Source of the DNA: Methylotuvimicrobium sp018830325
GTDB lineage: Bacteria; Pseudomonadota; Gammaproteobacteria; Methylococcales; Methylomonadaceae
Direction of reading: 5' to 3'
Length of the DNA stretch: 64,000 nucleotides
Assembly: GCF_044788715.1 (NCBI RefSeq)
Contig: NZ_CP173170.1
Coordinates: 5,099,687 to 5,163,686, forward strand
A program made the translations under genes and the position numbers. This document shows, piece after piece, positions 52,891-61,419 of the stretch (its first letter is position 1; each line of letters starts with the position of its first letter). The notes beneath the pieces were generated by a model. That model was not told where the DNA came from and ran no database searches. It was given only the letters and a program-made list of their open reading frames with translations.

Positions 52891-53798
52891 TAACGTAAAC
52901 TCTGCACCGGATCTTGTACGGTACTGCTTTGAATAAAAGTCATTCGGAATTTTTTCGCAAGGTTTTCTAGATAGCGGCATCGCGCATTGAAACGTTGCTG
53001 GTAATCGCTCAAACGATCCCGGTCCCGAGTATCGATGACCACATCGCGCCGGCTATCGGTCAGTCGAAAATGTCCCCCCGAAGGCAGGCTGCTTTCCAAC
53101 GGATCGTAGACTTGAATCAATACGACATCGTTATGTTGGGCGAGCCGCCTTAAATGATGTTCGGCGTTGCTTTCAAGACCACGAAAATCGCTGATGATAT
53201 AAATCAGGCTGCCGGGCCGTGCATGTTGCGACAATCTTGCCAAACCAAGTTCGAAATTAAATTCGACCGAATGACCTTCGCCGGTTTGCACCAGGCTATG
53301 AAAAAACCGCAAAACCGCATGCCTTCCATGTTGCGGCTTGATCTCCATACAGGTGTTATCGGAAAAGACTTGCCCGCCGATGCGATCGCCATGTTGCTGC
53401 GCAGTCCAAGCCAAGAGCCCCGCCAATTTGGCGGCTTGTACCGATTTGAACACGCCTCGTGTCGCAAATTGCATCGCCATGCGTTTATCGACCGCAATAA
53501 ATACCGGCCGTTCCCGTTCTTCGCGAAACAACTTGGTATGGGTTTTTCCGGTACGGGCCGTCACCCGCCAGTCTATGCTGCGAATATCGTCTCCGGGTTG
53601 ATAAAGCCGCGCTTCATCGAATTCCATACCGCGTCCCTTCGAGCGCGATACATAGCCGCCGGTTTGCCGACTGCGGATCGACCAACGATGCAACTTAAGC
53701 GACCCAGCCGTTTGTGCAAGATCGACCAAACTTTTCAAACTTACTGCGACTCGATCGTCGGCAGCTGAAGAGGGAGTGTCGGTTTTGTTCGATAGCAT
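52890..53798 (-). CDS. DUF58 (VWA-like) protein
   Basis: 302 residues. Contains the family hallmark YQPGDDIRSIDWRVTARTGK followed by LFREERERPVFIAVDKRM, and a degenerate VWA-like fold (LIYIISDFRGLESNAEHHLR). The start ATG 53798 overlaps the moxR stop (TGATG). DUF58 proteins pair with MoxR ATPases; no enzymatic activity is known. Confidence 0.92.
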   Translation of the reverse strand: MLSNKTDTPSSAADDRVAVSLKSLVDLAQTAGSLKLHRWSIRSRQTGGYVSRSKGRGMEFDEARLYQPGDDIRSIDWRVTARTGKTHTKLFREERERPVFIAVDKRMAMQFATRGVFKSVQAAKLAGLLAWTAQQHGDRIGGQVFSDNTCMEIKPQHGRHAVLRFFHSLVQTGEGHSVEFNFELGLARLSQHARPGSLIYIISDFRGLESNAEHHLRRLAQHNDVVLIQVYDPLESSLPSGGHFRLTDSRRDVVIDTRDRDRLSDYQQRFNARCRYLENLAKKFRMTFIQSSTVQDPVQSLR

Positions 53799-54778
53799 CA
53801 AGGAACAGCGATCCGGTTGATCAATTCGCGAATGAAATAATCAGGTGTGATTCCTTCGGCTTCAGCCTCATAGGATAGAATCAGGCGATGCCGCAAGACA
53901 TCGAAAGCAATATCCTGGATATCCTCGGGGCCGACGAAATCGCGTTGGGCCAGCCAAGCCTTGGCCCTGGCGCATCGGTCCAATGCAATACTGGCCCTTG
54001 GACTTGCGCCGTATTGCAGCCATGATGCCAAATCCTTGCCGTAGGCGCCGGGATTGCGGGTCGCCAAAACGATTTGCAGCAAATAATCTTCAAGATTATC
54101 GGCCATGTAGATAGCCAAGACTTCCTGACGGGCTGCAAATAAATTGTGTTGCGTCAAAGGTGTGAATGATTCTGTTGTGCCGTTCTTAGCGTTTTTTGCT
54201 TCGTTTCTTGCGAGATGCAAAATACTTTTTTCGTGTTCGGCTTCAGGATAATCGATTTTGATATGCAATAAGAACCGGTCCAATTGCGCTTCCGGTAAGG
54301 GATAAGTGCCTTCCTGCTCGATCGGGTTTTGCGTGGCCATGACCATGAACAAGGCGGGTAGGGGATAAGTCGCGCCACCGACCGTAATCTGCCGTTCGGC
54401 CATCGCTTCGAGTAATGCCGCCTGTACCTTGGCCGGCGAACGATTGATCTCATCGGCCAAAATCAAATTATGAAACAACGGCCCTTTTTGAAATTCGAAT
54501 GTGCCTTGCTGAGGGCGGTAAATTTCGGTACCGGTCAAATCGGCAGGCAATAAATCCGGCGTGAATTGCACGCGATGAAAATCGCCTTCGATACCCTTGC
54601 TGAGTACATTGATCGCTCGTGTCTTGGCTAAGCCCGGCGCGCCTTCAACAAGAATATGACCGTCGCACAACAACGCAATCAGCATTCTTTCTATCAATAC
54701 ATCCTGTCCGATAATTTGCTTACTGATAAAGCTTTTTAGCTTTTGCATCGCACTTTGATTAGTAATGTCTACGCTCAT
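53798..54778 (-). CDS. MoxR-family AAA+ ATPase
   Basis: 326 residues. Walker A GAPGLAKT, Walker B NLILADEINRSPAKVQAALL, sensor 1 FMVMATQNPIEQEGTYPLPE and the C-terminal lid (RASIALDRCARAKAWLAQRD). MoxR ATPases act as chaperones that insert metals or cofactors or mature complexes via VWA-domain partners; here five partners follow with overlapping stop/start codons, so a single translationally coupled operon is nearly certain. In methylotrophs a related moxR serves methanol dehydrogenase, but this generic Bat-type operon need not. A family-3 element lies 36 bp upstream. Confidence 0.95.
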   Translation of the reverse strand: MSVDITNQSAMQKLKSFISKQIIGQDVLIERMLIALLCDGHILVEGAPGLAKTRAINVLSKGIEGDFHRVQFTPDLLPADLTGTEIYRPQQGTFEFQKGPLFHNLILADEINRSPAKVQAALLEAMAERQITVGGATYPLPALFMVMATQNPIEQEGTYPLPEAQLDRFLLHIKIDYPEAEHEKSILHLARNEAKNAKNGTTESFTPLTQHNLFAARQEVLAIYMADNLEDYLLQIVLATRNPGAYGKDLASWLQYGASPRASIALDRCARAKAWLAQRDFVGPEDIQDIAFDVLRHRLILSYEAEAEGITPDYFIRELINRIAVP

Positions 54779-54813
54779 GATCCTGAATGAATGAAATTTA
54801 AAATCCTAAATTT

Positions 54814-54976
54814 TATACTTCGCGCGGCCACATTTGCGGCTTTCTGACGCGTTCTTTTGTCCGGTAGCTGCGTTGCGAAAACAGTTACATAGCTTGCTAT
54901 GCGCCTGTTTTCGCGCCTTGCTACCGAACAAAATAGCATTGCCATAAAATCCGCAAACATGACCGCACGAAGTATA
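54814..54976. repeat. Family-3 palindromic element, copy 2
   Basis: 163 bp with 26-bp imperfect terminal repeats (TATACTTCGCGCGGCCACAT at left; right end reads TATACTTCGTGCGGTCATGT on the other strand) and the same internal foldback as 29721-29881, differing at few positions. It lies in the moxR leader/promoter region. Confidence 0.85.
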
Positions 54977-55109
54977 CAAGGCATGCAGTTAATACCTTAC
55001 CGAATTGCTTTAACAATTTTTATGCCGAAAGGTTCCCATTGTATCTGTATGAGGACTGGCATAGAAGTGGGTAACTTTGCGAATAAACGGTGAGTTTCTT
55101 GTGTATTGC

Positions 55110-55232
55110 TGTGTATAAATTAACCAGGTCGATTTTATCCACAAGCCCTCCACATCTTGAACCGAAGCTTACAAGCAGTTTAGTCATAGAACTAAAGTAT
55201 TGATAAAAAATATTAAAAAAGGCTTATCCACA
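55110..55232. promoter_or_regulatory. Cluster of three strong DnaA boxes
   Basis: TTATCCACA at 55135-55143 and again at 55224-55232 (plus strand), and TTATACACA on the minus strand at 55110-55118. These equal the high-affinity R1/R4 and R2 boxes of E. coli oriC. AT-rich DNA follows (55190-55290). The cluster lies between the divergent moxR operon and the POT gene, 8.6 kb from rpmH. Confidence 0.6.
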
Positions 55233-55313
55233 GATTTTAGCTTGACTAATAGTAACAGTAATTTTAAATCTTTTAATTTGTTATTATTATAGGCAACCGA
55301 TTCTTTCAAAATC

Positions 55314-56660
55314 ATGTCCCAATACCGCAAAAACCCACTTAAAACTACCGAACTACCCTCAGGCATTCCCTTCATCATCGCCAATGAAGCCGCCGAACGG
55401 TTTAGCTACTACGGCATGCGCGCTATTTTGGTCGTGTTCATGACCCAATATTTAGTAGATGCATCGGGTCAACCCGATCTGATGTCCGAGCATGAAGCCC
55501 AAGGCTATTTTCATTTATTCGTTTCGGCGGTTTATTTGATGCCTTTGTTCGGCGCGTTACTGGCCGATAGCGTGTTCGGTAAATACCGAACCATCCTTTA
55601 TTTATCGCTGTTTTATTGTTTCGGTCATTTGACCTTGTCGATCGACGATACCCGTTTAGGACTTTTGATCGGACAAGCATTGATAGCGTTTGGAGCAGGC
55701 GGTATCAAACCTTGCGTGTCTTCACACTTAGGCGATCAATTCGGTCACACGAACAGCCACTTGATGACCAAAGTCTTCGGTTGGTTTTATTTTTCAATTA
55801 ATCTCGGTGCTTTTGTCGCGATGCTGTTGATTCCCTGGCTACTGCATAACTATGGTTCGTCGCTTGCTTTCGGCGTACCCGGGGTATTGATGTTGTTGGC
55901 CACGATTATTTTTTGGGTAGGACGTTATCGTTTTGTACATATTGATCCGGCCGGCATGGGTTTTATCAAGGACATGCTTAGCTATGATGGTTTGAAGATT
56001 CTTGGAAAATTGACCTCGATCTATGTATTTATCGCGATTTTCTGGTCTCTATTCGAACAGATTGGCTCCTCATGGGTTTTACAGGCACAAAAAATGGATA
56101 GAGTCATATTCGGTATCGAGATACTACCGTCACAGATTCAGGCGGCTAACCCTTTGCTGATCATGATCTTGGTTCCTTGTTTTTCCTATGGCTTGTATCC
56201 ATTCTTGAATCGTTATTTCGATTTGACCCCCTTAAGAAAAATATCGATCGGCTTGTTTTTAACCGTATTTGCATTCGCGATACCGTCGGTGATTCAAATG
56301 CAATTAGATGAAGGGCTAACGCCGCATATAGGTTGGCAATTGTTGGCGTATTTGTTATTGACCGCGGCCGAAGTCATGGTTTCAATCACTTGTCTGGAGT
56401 TTTCCTATACGCAGGCACCGAAATCGATGAAATCTTTTATCATGGCTTATTATTTCGTGTTTATCGCCGCCGGTAATTTATTGACCAGTGCAGTCAATTT
56501 TTTAATGATGCCTTCAGACGGCTCCAGCCAATTAACAGGAAGTGTTTATTTTTGGTTTTTCACCGGACTGATGTCAATTACCGCATTACTATTTTTAGTG
56601 GTGAGCCGGCGCTATCAGGAACAAACTTTTTTACAGGATGAGCAAAGCAGTAAAGAGTGA
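55314..56660 (+). CDS. POT-family proton-dependent oligopeptide transporter
   Basis: 448 residues, 12 or more hydrophobic helices. POT signature EAAERFSYYGMRAILVVFMT (ExxERFxYY; Glu and Arg drive proton coupling) in TM1, GYFHLFVSAVYLMPLFGALL with ADSVFGKYRTI (second PTR motif) and FYFSINLGAFVAMLLIPWL. Imports di- and tripeptides with protons. Slightly shorter than usual (about 490), lacking the two-helix insert between halves. No clear Shine-Dalgarno before ATG 55314. Confidence 0.93.
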   Translation: MSQYRKNPLKTTELPSGIPFIIANEAAERFSYYGMRAILVVFMTQYLVDASGQPDLMSEHEAQGYFHLFVSAVYLMPLFGALLADSVFGKYRTILYLSLFYCFGHLTLSIDDTRLGLLIGQALIAFGAGGIKPCVSSHLGDQFGHTNSHLMTKVFGWFYFSINLGAFVAMLLIPWLLHNYGSSLAFGVPGVLMLLATIIFWVGRYRFVHIDPAGMGFIKDMLSYDGLKILGKLTSIYVFIAIFWSLFEQIGSSWVLQAQKMDRVIFGIEILPSQIQAANPLLIMILVPCFSYGLYPFLNRYFDLTPLRKISIGLFLTVFAFAIPSVIQMQLDEGLTPHIGWQLLAYLLLTAAEVMVSITCLEFSYTQAPKSMKSFIMAYYFVFIAAGNLLTSAVNFLMMPSDGSSQLTGSVYFWFFTGLMSITALLFLVVSRRYQEQTFLQDEQSSKE

Positions 56661-56707
56661 CTTATAATTAGGGACGGGCATGAAATAACTTCGACAAATG
56701 TGGAAGA

Positions 56708-56882
56708 GGGTTCGGTGGCTCGATTGGCAGGTGTCGGCGGCAGGGCAGAAAACCTGCATTCACCCAGCACCTAACTTCCATAATTCATTGTCTATGGTTA
56801 ATTATCTATGTAATCAATCAAGGCCAATACGCTATGGAAGTTAGGTGTGGGTTTACGGCGTCCTGTCAAGCAAGCCTCCCCC
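56708..56882. repeat. Family-2 element, short copy e, with variant nested hairpin
   Basis: Left end GGGTTCGGTGGCTCGATTGG, short core, then a longer hairpin at about 56764-56853 from CCCAGCACCTAACTTCCATA to TATGGAAGTTAGGTGTGGG. The stem arms changed together relative to the copy at 29013 (AACTTCCATA pairs TATGGAAGTT). The rest of the 56661-57013 gap has no gene. Confidence 0.7.
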
Positions 56883-57013
56883 CACTATGCGTAATACTTG
56901 TAAAAGTTATTTTGTGAATATTCCTTAATAAATATTTCACTATTGAATTGCTTTCATTCGATTTGCTGTGCTATGTGATTGTCCAGTAATAACAAAACGA
57001 TGAGAATACCATA

Positions 57014-57586
57014 ATGCGAATTTCAATTTTTATACTGGCTATTTCGGTCTCGACTATCACTCACGCCGATGCTTTTAAATGTGTCGATGCCTTGGGAAAA
57101 ACCATCTATCAAGCCAAGCCTTGCGATGAAAATCACCAAAGTGTCCAGATCAATTTTAAAACCGGCGGCGCGATTGATAAAAGCGAGCAACTCAAGAGAG
57201 AAGCTCAGCAACTTGAATTGCAAAAACAGCAGGAATTAACCGAGCAGCAATTACAGCAAAAACAAGAACAGTTCTTAGCGAATGCCAAAGAAGAAACTGA
57301 AATTAATCAAACCTTAATTAAGAATAATCCGGTTCAATTTACTCCTTATGCTATTCCGCCTTACGAATACGACAAATTAAAGCCCTTAGTGCAAAACTTT
57401 CAATCACGCCTCCCGGACATTGAGCGTATGAGAAGGTTGGCCGCACAAAAACAACTGGCATCGGGACTTTGCGATCGTGTCGAATCCTCGGAGCTCAATG
57501 TTAGAAGTACTTCGGAAAACTTGGTTTTTTTGGTGGATTGTAGTAACGGCGAATCGGCTTATTTCAATGAAACCGAACTCCAGTAA
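57014..57586 (+). CDS. Exported DUF4124-domain protein
   Basis: 190 residues. A signal peptide (MRISIFILAISVSTITHADA) precedes the DUF4124 motif FKCVDALGKTIYQAKPCDEN with its paired cysteines, a Gln/Lys/Glu-rich coiled coil (about 60-105; LKREAQQLELQKQQELTEQQ) and a C-terminal domain with two more Cys (SGLCDRVESSELNVRS; FLVDCSNGESAYF) that may form a disulfide. Periplasmic; function unknown. Ends 5 bp before the SDR gene, so probably co-transcribed. Confidence 0.85.
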   Translation: MRISIFILAISVSTITHADAFKCVDALGKTIYQAKPCDENHQSVQINFKTGGAIDKSEQLKREAQQLELQKQQELTEQQLQQKQEQFLANAKEETEINQTLIKNNPVQFTPYAIPPYEYDKLKPLVQNFQSRLPDIERMRRLAAQKQLASGLCDRVESSELNVRSTSENLVFLVDCSNGESAYFNETELQ

Positions 57587-57591
57587 TCTTA

Positions 57592-58422
57592 ATGTCTAAC
57601 AGTAAAACAATTTTAATCACCGGTTGTTCGTCCGGAATCGGTTATACGACAGCGCTTCTACTCAAACAACGAGGTTATCGTGTCATTGCTTCGGCTAGAC
57701 AACAACACGATGTTGACCGACTCAGACAGGAAGGCTTTGAAGCAATAAGGCTCGATCTTGCCGATAGTGCGTCGATTCGACAAGCCGTTTCCGAAATGTT
57801 GATCATGACCGAAGGTAGAATCGATGCATTGTTCAATAATGGTGCCTTCGGCCAACCGGGCGCGGTCGAAGATTTAAGCCGTGATGTATTGAGGTTTCAA
57901 TTCGAAACTAATTTTTTCGGCACGCACGAATTGACCAACTTGCTCATTCCGATCATGCGCCGGCAAGGGCAGGGCAGAATTATTTACAATAGCTCGGTAT
58001 TGGGGTTTGTCGCCATGACTTACCGAGGCGCATATAACGCCAGTAAGTTTGCATTAGAAGGTTTAGCCGATACATTACGACTGGAGCTTAAAGGAACCGG
58101 CATTCATTTATCAATCATTGAACCCGGACCGATTCTGAGCGATTTTCGTAAAAATGCCTTCGCGCTTTTCAAAAAAAATATCGAACCTAGCAACAGCTTT
58201 CATAAGGAGCGCTATGCCGCAATGGAAACCCGCTTGCAAAAAGAAGGCCCTGCCGTACCTTTTACGTTGCCGCCTGAAGCGGTAGCCGAAAAAGTCATCC
58301 ATGCTTTAGAGTCGCAACGGCCCAAAATCCGTTATTACGTGACTTTTCCTACTTATTTATTTGGCTATCTCAAACGTATTTTACCAATGTCCTGGCTCGA
58401 TACTCTGCTACTTAAAGTTTGA
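57592..58422 (+). CDS. Short-chain dehydrogenase/reductase
   Basis: 276-residue classical SDR. Cofactor motif TGCSSGIG near 9-16, NNGAFG, catalytic Ser in IIYNSSVLGF and YxxxK in RGAYNASKFALEGL, all intact. The Arg in the ASARQ stretch after strand 2 suggests NADPH preference. The C terminus is hydrophobic with FPTYLFGYLKRILP, like membrane-associated lipid/retinol-type SDRs. Substrate unknown. Overlaps the CPXCG gene by one base. Confidence 0.9.
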   Translation: MSNSKTILITGCSSGIGYTTALLLKQRGYRVIASARQQHDVDRLRQEGFEAIRLDLADSASIRQAVSEMLIMTEGRIDALFNNGAFGQPGAVEDLSRDVLRFQFETNFFGTHELTNLLIPIMRRQGQGRIIYNSSVLGFVAMTYRGAYNASKFALEGLADTLRLELKGTGIHLSIIEPGPILSDFRKNAFALFKKNIEPSNSFHKERYAAMETRLQKEGPAVPFTLPPEAVAEKVIHALESQRPKIRYYVTFPTYLFGYLKRILPMSWLDTLLLKV

Positions 58423-58616
58423 TGTTTAGCGATCTAGAAGAATTGTCGATTCAATGTCCTTACTGCGGCGAAACGATTTCATTATTGCTGGATATCCCTT
58501 CCGGTTCACAAAGTTATTACGAAGACTGCTCGGTTTGCTGCTCTCCTATTTACGTCCAAATCGAAGTCGATGAAAACGATCAAGCACATGTTGCTTGCAA
58601 ACGCGATGAGGATTGA
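58422..58616 (+). CDS. CPxCG-motif cysteine-rich protein
   Basis: 64 residues from ATG 58422 (overlap TGATG with the SDR stop). Two zinc-ribbon halves: IQCPYCGETISLLLDIPSGS and YYEDCSVCCSPIYVQIEVDE, followed by an acidic tail. Widespread small gammaproteobacterial protein of unknown function, presumably binding one zinc. Confidence 0.88.
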   Translation: MFSDLEELSIQCPYCGETISLLLDIPSGSQSYYEDCSVCCSPIYVQIEVDENDQAHVACKRDED

Positions 58617-58832
58617 ACCTATAACGTAATGATATTCGATAAACTTTCTAAGCCAAGCATCAGCATTACCCTACAATTATACTTGGTTGAATTGATACGC
58701 TTTGTTTTAATTTGAGTTTGATATTACGGCAATCTACGATAGAATGGCCCACGCTAAGTAGCTTTAATTTGATGGAATTTCTGCTGCATTGCTGAATAAT
58801 AGTTACTATGACAACATGAGGACAAGTTAGAC

Positions 58833-59219
58833 ATGAAATTTTTAAGAAAGGTATTGTTATCTCTGGCTATTGCTAGCTCTATGGGCGCTGTTGCTACCCC
58901 TGTAATGGCTGAAAGCGATCCAGGCAGAATTTCATATGAGCCTGCTGAAGCAATTAAAATGACTTCCGACAAAATTCAAGCCGCGATCGACGCAGTTGCA
59001 GCAGGTTCTTCGGCCGATGAAGTGGCTGCTTTAGTCAAAGAAGCTCTGGATATGAGCAAAGAAATTAATGCCAATGACAAGGTTGACGTTGCTCGTGCAC
59101 GCGCGAATCGTCCACTGAAAAAAGCTCGCAGTGCCTCTAGAAAAGGATCTTTGGATGGTGTCGAAGAAGCTCTGCAAAGCGCTTTGAAAAAGTATAGCGA
59201 ATTACCTGGCTTGATTTAA
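58833..59219 (+). CDS. Small exported protein of unknown function
   Basis: 128 residues. Signal peptide MKFLRKVLLSLAIASSMGAV, continuing to a cut after PVMA. The mature part is an all-alpha, Ala/Lys-rich bundle (AIKMTSDKIQAAIDAVAAGS; VAALVKEALDMSKEINANDK; VEEALQSALKKYSELPGLI). GAGGAC Shine-Dalgarno precedes the ATG and a strong terminator follows, so it is a monocistronic, probably well-expressed gene. I do not recognise the family; the helical pattern recalls small periplasmic cytochrome c'-like or metal-binding bundles but without haem or His motifs. Confidence 0.8.
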   Translation: MKFLRKVLLSLAIASSMGAVATPVMAESDPGRISYEPAEAIKMTSDKIQAAIDAVAAGSSADEVAALVKEALDMSKEINANDKVDVARARANRPLKKARSASRKGSLDGVEEALQSALKKYSELPGLI

Positions 59220-59243
59220 TTATCTAAATTACAAGCTGATAGA

Positions 59244-59268
59244 AAGGGCGCTAAAAGCGCCCTTTTTT
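59244..59268 (+). terminator. Terminator of the small exported protein gene
   Basis: Perfect 9-bp stem AAGGGCGCT / AGCGCCCTT with a 3-base loop and T-run. Confidence 0.9.
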
Positions 59269-59286
59269 ATGTTTTACTTTTTAGTA

Positions 59287-59313
59287 GTATACCTATCGCA
59301 CTTCAAATTTCCG
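59287..59313 (+). repeat. Family-1 solo left end, copy G
   Basis: GTATACCTATCGCACTTCAA then ATTTCCGC: only the left terminal repeat of family 1, with no right end nearby. Confidence 0.55.
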
Positions 59314-59348
59314 CGATGACTGCTTGCTTTTAAATTAGTGATTAAGCA

Positions 59349-59585
59349 GTGCGGTATTTTGTTTTGTATCAGCGTTTATTTAATCAACCTGGAGATCCGG
59401 TAAAACCCTTTTTTGGTCACGCCGGCTTGGGTATCCATGCTTTTGATGAGTATTTGTGTAAAAGGGGACTTTATACAGCGTACCATCGTGTTCTTTTACC
59501 CACTGCTCGTGTGATGTACTTTTTTGCCGTGTCTTTTTCAGAATTCAATAGCCTGAAGCTTATATGTAATCAGAAAAGGATTTAA
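59349..59585 (+). pseudogene. Possible IS4-type transposase N-terminal fragment
   Basis: 78-codon frame. The stretch GIHAFDEYLCKRGLYTAYHR followed by VLLPTARVMYFFAVSFSEFN resembles the N-terminal domain of IS4-family transposases (variant of a ...RRRLLPARVMVYFVLALCLF pattern, from memory). It diverges after that, and no DDE domain follows, so it would be a truncated insertion sequence next to a family-1 end. Confidence 0.4.
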
Positions 59586-59643
59586 TGAAACGCCTTTAGC
59601 ATCAAGGTTTAAAAACGCTAAAGGTTGTCATGAAATGTTTAAA

Positions 59644-59735
59644 TGGCGGAGGGAGAGGGATTCGAACCCTCGTGGGACTTGCGCCCCCCACTGATTTCGA
59701 GTCAGGGCCGTTCAGCCTCTCCGGCATCCCTCCGC
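59644..59735 (-). tRNA. tRNA-Ser (anticodon CGA)
   Basis: 92 nt on the minus strand including encoded CCA. Acceptor arms GCGGAGG / CCTCCGC. Anticodon loop CTCGAAA gives CGA, reading UCG. Long variable arm (GTGGGGGGCGCAAGTCCCAC) as expected for tRNA-Ser. T-arm GGGTTCGAATCCC region intact. Confidence 0.95.
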
Positions 59736-59857
59736 AAACAATACAATTTTATCTTACCTTGTCATGTCTACTCTTAGAAGCGGAAATATTCAAGGCTATG
59801 CAATTCTAACATTTTTTGCTCTACGTTTTTTCAATTATGAAGATCATAACCTAACGC

Positions 59858-60028
59858 TTATACTACATGATCAAAATTAAAAGTCGGTTTTTTCTGGCGT
59901 GCAACTATTGAGACTAACTCCTCGAATTTTTCGAGTAATTCTTGATAATCGTTTAGCGACAAAATCATCGATACTGTTTGGCCGGCTTCATCAGGAATAT
60001 ATTGCGGCTGTACTTTTAAATTTTCGAT
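59858..60028 (-). pseudogene. Relic of a Phd/RelB-like antitoxin
   Basis: Minus-strand open stretch reading NLKVQPQYIPDEAGQTVSMI, LSLNDYQELLEKFEELVSIV, ending in FNFDHVV and TAA. This is the pattern of small antitoxins beginning with a beta strand and VxLxLxDYxxLLE helix. Homologues would start with Met where this has ATC (60026-60028), and no start or Shine-Dalgarno is found upstream before the mnmE stop. The rest of 59736-60062 holds nothing else. Confidence 0.4.
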
Positions 60029-60062
60029 TCGGTTATAAGGTTCTTCATAGCCGCCATTTCGT

Positions 60063-61412
60063 CTATTTTCCGATACAAAAGCTAGAAAAGATCAGACCTA
60101 GCAAGTCATCGGACGAAACAGCACCAGTAATTTCACCGAGACAATGCTGCGCTTGTCTGAGATCCTCGGCCACTAATTCACCGGCTTGATGATTTTGTAA
60201 TTGCGCTTGAGAACTTTGAACGAACTTCAAACCCTTTTGTAAGGCTTCGATATGCCGTCTCCGAGCTATGAAAACATTGTCGGTTTCGGATTGATAACCG
60301 ACGCTGTTTTTCAAATACTGTTTGAGAAGATCAATGCCTTGTTCTTTTTTGACGGATAAATAGATCTGTGTGCCTTGTTCGGATTCGCGAATCTCAGGTT
60401 TAATGCCGATTAGATCGATTTTGTTGTAAATTTTTGTGATAGGTACATGCTCGGGCAGGCTCTCGAGTATTGATTGATGCTCGGGATCTGTGGCATCGAT
60501 CATCAATAAGACTTTATCGGCTCGATTCATTTCCTCTCGTGCTCTGCGTATGCCTTCTTTTTCAACGGCATTGTCGCTGTCGCGTAAACCTGCCGTATCG
60601 ATGATATGCAGCGGCATGCCGTCGATTTGTATACGTTCTTTCAACACGTCGCGTGTAGTGCCGGCAATGTCGGTCACAATCGCAGCGTCATGGCCGGCCA
60701 AGGCATTCAATAAACTGGATTTACCGGCATTGGGTTTACCGGCCAATACGATCGTCATTCCATCGCGTAGCAATCGACCTTGTCGCGCAGTCGACAAGAT
60801 AGTTCGAAGTTTTTCCACCAGTCGGTCGATACGATTTTGAACCACTCCGTCACCGAGAAAATCAATTTCTTCATCGACAAAGTCGATTGCGGCTTCAACA
60901 TAGATTCTGAGTTCGGTCAGTTCTTCAACCAATTCGTTAATTTGCTTCGAGAATGCACCCTGCATCGATTGTTGTGCGGAACGCGCCGATTGTTCGGTAC
61001 TGCTTTCTATCAAGTCGACAACCGCTTCAGCTTGCGCTAAATCAATTTTACCGTTAAGAAAGGCTCGCTCGGTGAATTCGCCGGGCCGTGCCAGTCGAGA
61101 GCCAAGCGATAATACACGTTTGAGAAGTATATCGAGAATGACCGAACCGCCATGTCCTTGCAGTTCAAGAATATCTTCGCCGGTATAGGAAGCCGGGGCT
61201 GGGAAATAGATGGCGATGCCCGTATCGATGAATGAACCGTCGCTATCGATAAACGGTGTCAATACGGCATATCTTGGCGGTAACGGACGATCGGTTAATT
61301 TAGCGGCAATAATAGAAACCGCCGGTCCCGATATCCGTACAATGCCGACGCCGCCGTTTCCGGGCGGCGTGGCAATCGCGGCAATGGTATCGTTGGTACC
61401 GATGATGTCCAC
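60063..61412 (-). CDS. mnmE: tRNA modification GTPase MnmE
   Basis: 449 residues. N-terminal tetrahydrofolate-binding domain (DTIAAIATPPGNGGVGIVRI), helical domain, inserted G domain with P-loop GKPNAGKSSLLN near 222-233, DIAGTTRD and DTAGLRD, and the C-terminal CIGK with the catalytic cysteine. With MnmG it forms cmnm5U34 in tRNA. Conserved place after yidC, 7 bp from its stop. Confidence 0.98.
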   Translation of the reverse strand: MDIIGTNDTIAAIATPPGNGGVGIVRISGPAVSIIAAKLTDRPLPPRYAVLTPFIDSDGSFIDTGIAIYFPAPASYTGEDILELQGHGGSVILDILLKRVLSLGSRLARPGEFTERAFLNGKIDLAQAEAVVDLIESSTEQSARSAQQSMQGAFSKQINELVEELTELRIYVEAAIDFVDEEIDFLGDGVVQNRIDRLVEKLRTILSTARQGRLLRDGMTIVLAGKPNAGKSSLLNALAGHDAAIVTDIAGTTRDVLKERIQIDGMPLHIIDTAGLRDSDNAVEKEGIRRAREEMNRADKVLLMIDATDPEHQSILESLPEHVPITKIYNKIDLIGIKPEIRESEQGTQIYLSVKKEQGIDLLKQYLKNSVGYQSETDNVFIARRRHIEALQKGLKFVQSSQAQLQNHQAGELVAEDLRQAQHCLGEITGAVSSDDLLGLIFSSFCIGK

Positions 61413-61419
61413 TCAGGTT

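Noticed and set aside
53798..54778. MoxR operon as the methanol dehydrogenase maturation cluster
   Set aside because: No mxaF, mxaJ, mxaG, mxaA or mxaC-type methanol dehydrogenase genes; the order MoxR-DUF58-DUF4381-BatA-BatBC-BatD is the general operon found in many bacteria.
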